Assembly: GCA_007125475.1 (NCBI GenBank) | Contig: SLDB01000084.1 | Location: 1 to 6,719, forward strand | Length of the DNA stretch: 6,719 nucleotides | Source of the DNA: Nitriliruptoraceae bacterium | Lineage (GTDB): Bacteria > Actinomycetota > Nitriliruptoria > Nitriliruptorales > Nitriliruptoraceae | Direction of reading: 5' to 3' | In this document: positions 1-5,608 of the stretch, one piece after another | How positions within the stretch are numbered: the first letter of the stretch is position 1 | Layout: each line of letters opens with the position of its first letter | Program-made: the position numbers and the translations under genes | The notes under the pieces: generated by a model | What the model saw: only the letters and a program-made list of their open reading frames with translations | The model's database searches: none | Told to the model about the DNA's origin: nothing

Positions 1-49
1 GAGGCGGGGTGGGGCGGCCAGCGGTGACCGACGGGTGCGCCGCAGCCGC

Positions 50-925
50 TCACCGGCTCGAGGACGGGAAGAGCCGCTCGAGGAGGCTGACGCCGGCGTA
101 GAGCAGCATCGCCAGCACCATCAGCATGAAGATCCCGACCCAGATCAGGTCGATCTCGTAGGTCATCCCGGCGTACTGGATCATCCGGCCGAGCCCCATC
201 GTCGACCCGATGTACTCACCGACGATCGCGCCGCTCAGCGCCAGCCCGATCGAGATCCGCAGACTCGCTCCGACAGCCGGGAGGACCGAGGGCACGACCA
301 CACGGGAGAACACCTGCCATTCGGAGGCACCCAGGGAACGCAGCAGCGTGACCTGGTCCTGGTCGACGGCCTTCACGGCGGTGTAGGTGTTCAGCGCCTG
401 GATCACGATCACCAGCAACGTCGCCATCGCGATCTTCGAGGCGATCCCGAGGCCGAAGGCGAGTACCACGATCGGTGCCAACGCGAGCTTGGGCATCGCC
501 TCGACGGTGACCAGGAGCGGTTCGCTGGTCAGCGCGAGCCGGTTCGACCACCAGAACAGCAGACCGATCCCGACACCCCCGCCGACCCCGAGGACGAACC
601 CGGCGATCGTGCTGGTGAACGTGAACAGCGTGTTGTCGACGATCATGCCGGACTGGAACGCCGCGATCCCGGTGGCGAAGATCTCGGTCGGCTGGCTCCA
701 GAAGAAGCTGTCGATCCACTCGTTCGCCGCACCGACCTCCCAGAACCCGATCACGGCGGTCAGGACGAGGAACCGGTAGAGCATGATCTCGCCGCGCCGG
801 GAGCGGAACGGCCTGGGCGCGCTGCGGGGCCTGGCCTTGGGCAGCATCTCCTGCAGGTCCGCGGCCGTCGGGACGGCGCGGGGCTGCTCGGCGCCGGCCT
901 GCTTCGCGGGTGCCGGGTGCGTCAT
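50..925 (-). CDS. ABC importer permease, nitrate/sulfonate/taurine (SsuC/TauC) class
   Basis: Inner-membrane permease subunit (291 aa) of an ABC uptake system; it would form the translocation pore and dock on the ATPase encoded just upstream. After a Pro/Ala/Arg-rich cytoplasmic N-terminus of about 45 residues there are hydrophobic segments near residues 48-66, 98-124, 139-160, 163-180, 220-238 and 260-282. The EAA-type coupling loop lies at about 194-216 (LRSLGASEWQVFSRVV followed by VPSVLP), typical of binding-protein-dependent permeases. The segment FWEVGAANEWIDSFF resembles the start of SsuC/TauC/NrtB-like permeases. The ATG at 925 follows AGGAG with a 6-nt gap. It lies 75 bp downstream of the ATPase gene on the same strand, so the two are probably co-transcribed. 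The substrate cannot be read from the sequence: sulfonates, nitrate, taurine or thiamine pyrimidine precursors are all possible. Family is secure, substrate is not. Confidence 0.93.
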   Translation of the reverse strand: MTHPAPAKQAGAEQPRAVPTAADLQEMLPKARPRSAPRPFRSRRGEIMLYRFLVLTAVIGFWEVGAANEWIDSFFWSQPTEIFATGIAAFQSGMIVDNTLFTFTSTIAGFVLGVGGGVGIGLLFWWSNRLALTSEPLLVTVEAMPKLALAPIVVLAFGLGIASKIAMATLLVIVIQALNTYTAVKAVDQDQVTLLRSLGASEWQVFSRVVVPSVLPAVGASLRISIGLALSGAIVGEYIGSTMGLGRMIQYAGMTYEIDLIWVGIFMLMVLAMLLYAGVSLLERLFPSSSR

Positions 926-1000
926 GGCGGGCTCCTGAGGGTCGTCGCGCGTGGTGCTCGCGGTGCCGGGGTGACGGATCGCGGGGAGGTGCGAGGCGGA

Positions 1001-1780
1001 TCAGTCGTAGAGCAACGTCCGCAGGTGGGCCTTGAGCTCGAGGAACTCCGGCGTCGCCATCACCTCGGCGCTCCGGGGACGCTCGAGTCCGACCTCGATG
1101 CGCTCGATCACCCGACCCGGGCGCGGCGACATCACGAAGACGACGTCGGAGAGGAACAGCGCCTCATCGAGGTCGTGGGTGATGAACAGCACCGTCTTCT
1201 GTTCGTGCTCCCAGATGTTGAGGAGCCACTCCTGCATGTTCGCTCGGGTCTGCGCATCCAGCGCCCCGAACGGCTCGTCGAGGAGGATCGGGTCCTTGTT
1301 GTAGAGCAGCGTCCTGACGAGCGCCGCGCGTTGGCGCATCCCGCCGGACAGCTCCCGGGGGTAGTGGCGTTCGAAGCCCCCCAGGCCGTAGCGCCCCAAC
1401 AGGGGGAGGGCGAGCTCCCGGGCCTGCTTGCGGGCCAGCCCCCCGACCTCGAGTCCGAGGATGACGTTGTCGAGGATCGTGCGCCACGGCAGCAGCAGAT
1501 CCCGCTGCAGCATGTAGCCGGTGATCCCGATCAGTCCGGTGGCGTCGCGTCCGTGGATGTCGACCCGGCCGCTGGTCGGCTGGTCGAGGCCGGCGATGAT
1601 GTTGAACAGCGTCGACTTCCCGCAGCCGCTGGGCCCGATCACCGACGTGAACGTCGAGGCCCGGACGTCGATGTTGATGTCATCGAGGGCGATGACCTGT
1701 TCGCCGTCACGTGGGGGGAAGGTCCGGGTGAGCCCGTCGACGTGGATCGCCGTGTCGCTGCCCGTCATCGTCGCTGCCAC
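1001..1780 (-). CDS. ABC importer ATP-binding protein, nitrate/sulfonate/taurine (SsuB/TauB) class
   Basis: Cytoplasmic ATPase that powers the permease encoded downstream. From the start chosen here (259 aa) all nucleotide-binding elements are intact: Walker A GPSGCGKST at 49-57, Q-loop Gln92, signature LSGGM at 144-148, Walker B ILLDE at 165-169 followed by the PFGALD D-loop, and H-loop His202. The PFGALD segment, THDLDEAL after the H-loop and the MSPRPGR segment are typical of the SsuB/TauB/NrtD group. The best-spaced start is GTG at 1780, 7 nt after AGAGG. A GTG at 1786 sits only 1 nt from that ribosome site and would add two residues; an ATG at 1768 would remove four. It is the first gene of a two-gene unit and reads away from the intergenic region holding the paired inverted repeats, so it may be controlled there. 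No substrate-binding protein is visible; it may lie beyond base 1 or elsewhere. Confidence 0.93.
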   Translation of the reverse strand: MAATMTGSDTAIHVDGLTRTFPPRDGEQVIALDDINIDVRASTFTSVIGPSGCGKSTLFNIIAGLDQPTSGRVDIHGRDATGLIGITGYMLQRDLLLPWRTILDNVILGLEVGGLARKQARELALPLLGRYGLGGFERHYPRELSGGMRQRAALVRTLLYNKDPILLDEPFGALDAQTRANMQEWLLNIWEHEQKTVLFITHDLDEALFLSDVVFVMSPRPGRVIERIEVGLERPRSAEVMATPEFLELKAHLRTLLYD

Positions 1781-1787
1781 GTTCACA

Positions 1788-1792
1788 CCTCT
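1788..1792 (-). promoter_or_regulatory. Ribosome binding site of the ABC ATPase
   Basis: AGAGG on the minus strand. Its spacing is 7 nt to GTG 1780 but only 1 nt to GTG 1786, so it favours 1780 as the start of the ATPase. Confidence 0.55.
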
Positions 1793-1876
1793 GTCGGTCG
1801 GCGGTGGTCCCCGTCGCCCTCGGTGTCCTGTCCCCGAGGGTTCTCCGAGGCCGCTCAGAAGGTGTATGCAGCGGGT

Positions 1877-1915
1877 GTTACCTGTGGGTGACCATGGGCG
1901 TTACCGATCGGTGAC
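1877..1915. promoter_or_regulatory. Paired inverted repeats GTTACC-N4-GGTGAC, candidate operator
   Basis: Two copies of GTTACC-N4-GGTGAC lie at 1877-1892 (spacer tgtg) and 1900-1915 (spacer gatc). Each is an imperfect palindrome (GTTACC against GTCACC on the other strand), and the copies are 23 bp apart, close to two helical turns. That arrangement suits cooperative binding of a dimeric regulator on one face of the DNA. The pair sits about 100-135 bp upstream of the ABC ATPase start and about 180-215 bp upstream of the DUF3179 start, so either gene or both could be controlled. No regulator gene is in the window and I cannot assign a transcription factor family. Confidence 0.5.
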
Positions 1916-2093
1916 GAGTTCGCCGCCGACGTGTCGTGCACGTTTCGCGCCGGTGCGTCGGGCGGCCCGCGGCGGCGCCGGTGCCATCGGGGGTGGTCCG
2001 GCGGACGCGGAAGCACGGTGGCCGGTGGCGGGTTGCCGGGGTGGGACACCGGTACCGAATCCCGCGTGGCCGGTCGTCGATCCGAGGTGACCT

Positions 2094-3236
2094 GTGACGT
2101 ACCGCGTGGTGGTCGTGGTCGTCGTGGCGGCGGTCGTGGCCACCGCTGCGGTGGCCGCCGCGCTCGGTGGGGGCGTCACCGACCGCAGCCTCCCCGAGCT
2201 CGACCGCTCCCGGGCCCTCGTCCCGCTCGGCGAGGTCCACTTCGACCTGTTCGACGGCACGACGCTCCCGTTGACCGCGGCACCGCAGCGGACCCGCGAG
2301 TCCCTGCGCGACCGCATCCCACCGATCGAGCGACCCCGCTACGTGCGCGCCGGACGGGCCGACCACCTGGCCGACGACGACCTCGTCCTGGGGTACGTCA
2401 CCGACGCCGGTCGTGCCTACGCGTACCCGATCCGGATCCTGAACTTCCACGAGATCGTGAACGAGGTCATCGAGGGGACCCCGCTCGTCGTCACGTACTG
2501 TCCGTTGTGCCGCAGCGGCGTCGTCTACGACCGTCGCCTCGACGGCCGCGAGCTGACCTTCGGCAACACCAGCGCGCTGTACGACAACGACATGGTGATG
2601 TACGACCACCAGACCAACAGCTACTGGTGGCACACCCCCGGACGGGCGATCGTCGGTGAGCTCGCCGGCGCCGAGCTCACCCCGCTGCCCTCGTCGATGG
2701 CCCACTGGGGGGACTGGCGTCGGCAGCACCCGGGGACACGGGTCCTGTCCACCGACACCGGGTTCGATCGCGACTACACCCGCGATCCCTACGACGGGTA
2801 CCGACAGATCGTCAACGCCGGCCACCGCTTCTTCGACGACGCCGAAGCGTCGGTGTACGACGACCGGCTCGACGACGGCGACGAGGTCGTCGGGGTGGTG
2901 ATCGGTGACGAGGCCCGGGCGTACGCGGTCCGCCGAATCGGTGACGCCGCAGTCAACGACGTCGTCGGTGAACGGCCCGTGGTGGTGTTCTCCCGTGCCC
3001 AGGGGCCGACCGGGACCGTCTTCGACCGTCGGGTCGACGGTGAGGAGCTCACGTTCGAGGCTTCGGACGGTGCGTACCGCGACCGACAGACCGGCAGCAC
3101 GTGGGGGCCGGACGGGGTCGCCGTCGGCGGACCGTTGGACGGTGAGCGGCTCGAGCCGGTGGCGTCCAGGTCGACGATGTGGTTCTCCTTCGCCGCGGCG
3201 TTCGACGACGTCGAGGTCGTCGACGAGCCCGGGTGA
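2094..3236 (+). CDS. Membrane-anchored DUF3179 domain protein
   Basis: A 380-aa protein of unknown function with the features of the DUF3179 family. A hydrophobic Val/Ala-rich stretch at about residues 4-24, with a single Arg before it, looks like a signal anchor or uncleaved signal peptide, so the domain is probably outside the membrane. Family landmarks are AYPIRILNFHEIVNE (110-124), the CPLC pair Cys136/Cys139 followed by RSGVVYDRR, and SALYDNDMVMYDHQTNSYWW (160-179). The segment at about 264-340 repeats the pattern of about 97-180 (for example YDRRLDGRELTF at 145-156 against FDRRVDGEELTF at 310-321), but the second copy lacks the cysteines. The GTG start is preceded by GAGGTGA with good spacing. 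It reads divergently from the ABC genes and converges with the selenoprotein gene, so it is probably a single-gene unit. No enzymatic role can be claimed. Confidence 0.9.
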   Translation: MTYRVVVVVVVAAVVATAAVAAALGGGVTDRSLPELDRSRALVPLGEVHFDLFDGTTLPLTAAPQRTRESLRDRIPPIERPRYVRAGRADHLADDDLVLGYVTDAGRAYAYPIRILNFHEIVNEVIEGTPLVVTYCPLCRSGVVYDRRLDGRELTFGNTSALYDNDMVMYDHQTNSYWWHTPGRAIVGELAGAELTPLPSSMAHWGDWRRQHPGTRVLSTDTGFDRDYTRDPYDGYRQIVNAGHRFFDDAEASVYDDRLDDGDEVVGVVIGDEARAYAVRRIGDAAVNDVVGERPVVVFSRAQGPTGTVFDRRVDGEELTFEASDGAYRDRQTGSTWGPDGVAVGGPLDGERLEPVASRSTMWFSFAAAFDDVEVVDEPG

Positions 3237-3246
3237 GCCGCGGAGC

Positions 3247-3282
3247 CCGCCGGGCCGATCCCCGCCGACCACGTCCCGGCGG
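3247..3282. terminator. Candidate bidirectional terminator hairpin
   Basis: CCGCCGGG at 3247-3254 pairs perfectly with CCCGGCGG at 3275-3282 across a 20-nt loop. It lies in the 73-bp gap between two convergent genes (ends at 3236 and 3310), the expected place for a shared terminator. There is no T-tract and the loop is large, so the call rests on position and stem alone. Confidence 0.3.
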
Positions 3283-3309
3283 CGAGGCGGACCCGGGCGG
3301 CTCGGCCGG

Positions 3310-5019
3310 TCACGTCGGGGTGGCGGTCACCAACTCCGTCTCCGGGTGCGTGCGCGTGGGCATCAGCATGTTCTTCGCCCGGACCGAGCCGGCCACCACC
3401 ACGGAGTACTCCTCGGGCCGCTCGATCACCGGGAGCCGTTCGGTCCACTGCTGTTCCGGCGGCAGGTCGAACAGCCACTCGTACTCCTTGCGCACCTCGC
3501 CGTCCGCGTAGAGCTTGCGCAACGGCTCGATGAGGCGTGCCACCGGCTCCTTGCCCTGCTGCCACAGGAAGCGTTCGAAGGCCTGCTTGCTGAACCCGGC
3601 CTCGGCGAGCGGGCCGGCGTGGGGCGGTACCACGATGAGGAGGCGTCCGAGCGGCACCTGGTGCGGGTGGTCACCGAACACCCCCATCATGTAGGAGTTG
3701 TTGTTCCCGCCGCTGTAGGAGGCGATCGCCTTCGCGAGCTGATGGCCGTCGACGTGCCCCTGGATGCTCAGGTCCCACTCGCCGCTGGTGAAGAACACGG
3801 TGACCGTGCTGTCGGTCGGCGCGTACCCCTGGGAGACGTGGTACGGCTCCCACGGAGATTCGTCCTCGTTCTCGGCGAACACGACGATGTTCTTCCTCGC
3901 CGTGCCGACCGAGTCCATGTCCATCAGCCCCGGCACCCACCGCGCGATGTTCTTCAGGCACAGGTGGAAGGCGCGACTGATCCGGGTGTTCACCGCGTTC
4001 TGCTGACCCGGACCGACGCAGCAGCGGCCGCCGTTGATCCCCAGCTGCTTCGCGACCGGCCCGTTGACGACCACGAGCGGGGCGTGCGCGCTGGTCGACA
4101 TCAGCCCGAGGCGGAGCACGCTTCGTTGCTCACGGTGGGCGACGGCGCGCAGGATCGCCATCAGCACCGGCATGTCCTCGGGTTCGCACCCGGCCATCGC
4201 GGCGTTCGCCGCCACCTTCGCGACGGTGGCCTCGCCGTTCCCCGGTGGCAGGACACAGACGACGTCGCTGCCACGCCCCTCGACGCCGTCGAGGAGTCGA
4301 GCGACCCGGGACGGTGTCGGGGGCCAGACCGGGTAGCCGTCGGTCCAGTTCCGCTGGGCGAACGTCAGGTTGAAGACCTCGAACGACGTCCGGCCGTCGG
4401 ACGCGGTGAACGACTCGTCGCTGGCGTCGTTCGTGGCCGGGCCGTCGAAGGCGTCGCGGTCGCGGTTGCCCTGCAGCAGGAGCATGAGCTCGTCGACGAC
4501 CGGTTCGGTCTGGGCGATGGACTCCTCGACGGTGAGGTTGTTGTAGACCTTCGGTACGACGACGAACTGCTGGGTCGGCATCCCGAACGCCTCGGCGGTG
4601 GCCAGGATGTCGTGCTCGAAGCCTGCCGAGGCGATGACGACGGTGGGGGTTCCTGCGCGTTCCAACTGAACGCAGTCATGGACGATCCATGACGTGCACG
4701 AGCCTCAGTCAGCGGTGCAGGCCATCACGACGTCGCACTCGCGGCTGATCTCGTTGAGCAGCGTCGGCGGGCACGGCTGGGAGCCGCTGTAGAACTTCAC
4801 CTCGAGGTCCGGGACCCGCTCCTGGATGAGCTCGGCCGCGTGCTGCAGGGCCACGTTGCCGTTGTTCTTCCCGTTCCACAGCAGGCCGAGGGTGACGCCT
4901 CCGTCCAGGCGCTCCAGGCGGGGCGCGAGCGCGTACGACGCCTCCCCGAACTTCACGGCGGTCGGGTTCACCACCTGCAGTTCGTCGGTGAGGTTCGGAG
5001 ACGTGTCCGTGGTCGACAT
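3310..5019 (-). CDS. UGSC-family selenoprotein with C-terminal domain of unknown function
   Basis: Read as one 569-aa selenoprotein with selenocysteine at residue 105, encoded by TGA at 4705-4707. The two halves are in the same frame with only this TGA between them. The join reads ACTAD-U-GSCTSWIVHDC, matching the UGSC family motif Sec-Gly-Ser-Cys in which many relatives carry Cys for Sec. Sec105 and Cys108 form a CxxC-like redox pair. The N-terminal part (about 14-188) is the UGSC domain, with GLLWNGKNNGN at 45-55 and ERAGTPTVVIASAGFE at 120-135. After a short Asp/Ser-rich linker, a second domain (about 209-569) contains WTDGYPVWPPT (225-235), Cys278, the adjacent pair Cys333-Cys334 and AENEDESPWEPYHV (382-395). 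I know of no function for it. ATG 5019 follows AAGGGA with a 5-nt gap. The reaction and substrate are unknown; redox chemistry is inferred from the Sec/Cys pair. Conventional calling would give two genes, a truncated one and one starting near 4665. Confidence 0.85.
4670..4699 (-). promoter_or_regulatory. SECIS-like hairpin downstream of the UGA codon
   Basis: On the minus strand the 19 nt at 4675-4693 fold as GUCAUGGA-UCG-UCCAUGAC, a perfect 8-bp stem with a 3-nt loop. It can extend below a single bulged C by GUGCA pairing with UGCGU (to 4699 and 4670). The apical loop starts about 20 nt after the UGA and contains a G. Bacterial SECIS elements are stem-loops inside the coding sequence right after the UGA, with the loop roughly 16-37 nt away, so position and shape fit. 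The stem encodes residues 109-115, a conserved-looking TSW-x-VHD stretch, so part of the complementarity may come from protein constraint. Confidence 0.65.
4705..4707 (-). other. In-frame UGA read as selenocysteine (Sec105)
   Basis: The TGA interrupts an otherwise continuous frame from 5019 to 3310. The next three codons are GGC TCG TGC (Gly-Ser-Cys), completing the UGSC motif. High-quality family sequence on both sides of the codon and the hairpin immediately downstream argue for recoding rather than a nonsense mutation. The gene's own terminal stop at 3310 is also TGA, but it has no Gly-Ser-Cys context after it. Confidence 0.83.
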
Positions 5020-5253
5020 GCGGGTCCCTTCGATTCGATCGGCGGTGTGCCGTGCCACCGGTCCGCACCGGCGAGCCGGTGCCGAGCCTCGCACCCGGGG
5101 GAGGTGTCCGGCCGGATCGTGCGTTCGCCGACTCCGGCGTGCGGCAGCCGATCGTCAGGGTCGTCGGGCCGGACCCCCGGCTCCGGGGTGGCGGTCGTGT
5201 GGCAGACTCGTCGTCGTCCACGCCACCGGGTGGCGTCCGCGACGGGAGTGCGC
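5020..5253. promoter_or_regulatory. Divergent promoter region, selenoprotein and NifU-like gene
   Basis: This 234-bp region sits between two divergent starts. Toward the minus strand it has AAGGGA at 5025-5030 as ribosome site for ATG 5019. A hairpin at 5065-5082 (GCACCGG, loop CGAG, CCGGTGC) would lie in the selenoprotein leader or promoter. On the plus strand, CAGACT at 5203-5208 is a weak -10 candidate with no clear -35 partner. GGGAG at 5244-5248 is the ribosome site for ATG 5254. No palindromic operator stands out. Confidence 0.4.
5220..5236 (+). promoter_or_regulatory. Hairpin in the presumed leader of the NifU-like gene
   Basis: ACGCCAC (5220-5226) and GTGGCGT (5230-5236) form a perfect 7-bp stem with a 3-nt CGG loop. 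It ends 7 nt before the GGGAG ribosome site, so if transcribed it could affect translation, or it could bind a dimeric protein as DNA. Function is inferred from position only. Confidence 0.3.
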
Positions 5254-5517
5254 ATGGGTGATCACGCAGTCGACGAAGTCCTCCGCCTGATGAACGGCAT
5301 GGTCGCCGGTGACGGCGGCCGGCTCACGCTCGAGGAGTACGACCCCGACGCCGGGGCGATCCGCGTGCGTTACGAGGAGGGCGTGAACGACGAGTGCGAG
5401 ACCTGTGCGATCAGTGCCGAGATGGTGCAGGTCTTCCTCGCCGACTCCCTCACGGCCCACGGCGTCCAGGTCGGAGAGGTCACCGTCGAAGCCGTCGAGC
5501 CGACACAGGCGCCGTGA
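5254..5517 (+). CDS. Small NifU C-terminal-domain-like protein with CxxC motif
   Basis: An 87-aa cytoplasmic protein. It begins with a helix-like stretch (VDEVLRLMNGMVAGDGG, 6-22), then LTLEEYDPDAGAIRVRYEEG, a CxxC pair Cys48/Cys51 in NDECETCAISAEMV, and an amphipathic stretch ending in VGEVTVEAVE. This order (helix, DGG, two strands, CxxC at a helix start, final Val-rich strand) matches the NifU C-terminal domain, which in Fe-S biogenesis proteins binds or transfers a cluster through the CxxC. The match is by pattern; the sequence is divergent and lacks the usual SGCPSS residues around the cysteines, so cluster binding is not assured. ATG 5254 has GGGAG 5 nt upstream; the frame is open further upstream but without comparable start signals. 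It is divergent from the selenoprotein gene, 234 bp away, so co-regulation or delivery of Fe-S or redox equivalents to that protein is possible but unproven. Confidence 0.7.
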   Translation: MGDHAVDEVLRLMNGMVAGDGGRLTLEEYDPDAGAIRVRYEEGVNDECETCAISAEMVQVFLADSLTAHGVQVGEVTVEAVEPTQAP

Positions 5518-5555
5518 CAAGCGGTGCGGTGGCAGCCAAGCGGTGCGGTGGCAGC
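5518..5555. repeat. Perfect tandem duplication of 19 bp
   Basis: Two exact, adjacent copies of CAAGCGGTGCGGTGGCAGC occupy 5518-5536 and 5537-5555, starting at the base after the stop codon of the NifU-like gene. It is most simply a slippage duplication in a non-coding tail; it may be a variable-number site. Confidence 0.9.
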
Positions 5556-5583
5556 GCCGCCCGGTAGGGGGGCTGAGGACAGG

Positions 5584-5605
5584 GCGCCGTCGACGTCGGC
5601 GGCGC
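5584..5605. terminator. Candidate bidirectional terminator hairpin
   Basis: GCGCCG (5584-5589) pairs with CGGCGC (5600-5605) around a 10-nt loop that can itself pair CGA with TCG. A longer-range alternative pairs GCGCCGCC at 5554-5561 with GGCGGCGC at 5598-5605. Both lie in the 91-bp gap between convergent genes ending at 5517 and 5609. There is no T-tract. Confidence 0.35.
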
Positions 5606-5608
5606 GGG

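Larger units (their letters stand above)
1781..2093. other. Divergent intergenic region between ABC importer and DUF3179 gene
   Basis: This stretch of 313 bp separates the minus-strand ABC genes from the plus-strand DUF3179 gene and should hold both promoters. The clear structure is a pair of inverted repeats at 1877-1915, annotated separately. A GCGCCGGTGC word occurs twice (1947-1956 and 1975-1984) in a very GC-rich part, probably by composition alone. I saw no convincing -35/-10 pair for either gene, no TPP riboswitch consensus (searched by eye because importers of this class can carry thiamine precursors) and no convincing small gene. Confidence 0.6.

Noticed and set aside
35..1891. Plus-strand open frame of 618 codons
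   Set aside because: It lies antisense to the ABC permease and ATPase, both with intact family motifs. Its product is rich in Arg, Asp, Glu, Gln and His with no recognisable domain, typical of GC-rich shadow frames.
1855..2049. Minus-strand 64-codon open frame in the intergenic region
   Set aside because: Pro/Arg/His-rich product, no credible domain, and it overlaps the paired inverted repeats; probably non-coding.
1781..2093. TPP riboswitch upstream of the importer
   Set aside because: A CTGAG occurs on the minus strand but the conserved thi-box segments are not present.
1878..3272. Minus-strand open frame of 464 codons
   Set aside because: It is antisense to the DUF3179 gene. Low-complexity Val/Asp/Arg composition and no domain.
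3310..4665. Separate gene starting at TTG 4665
   Set aside because: The product would begin in the middle of the UGSC domain, and the start is preceded in frame by the GSCTSW motif. The split is explained by recoding of TGA 4705-4707.
2905..4692. Plus-strand open frame of 595 codons
   Set aside because: It overlaps the end of DUF3179 in another frame and is antisense to the selenoprotein gene; composition is that of a shadow frame.
4705..5019. Pseudogene by nonsense mutation
   Set aside because: The TGA falls exactly at the Sec position of the UGSC motif, a hairpin follows and the frame remains intact for 464 more codons, all better explained by selenocysteine.
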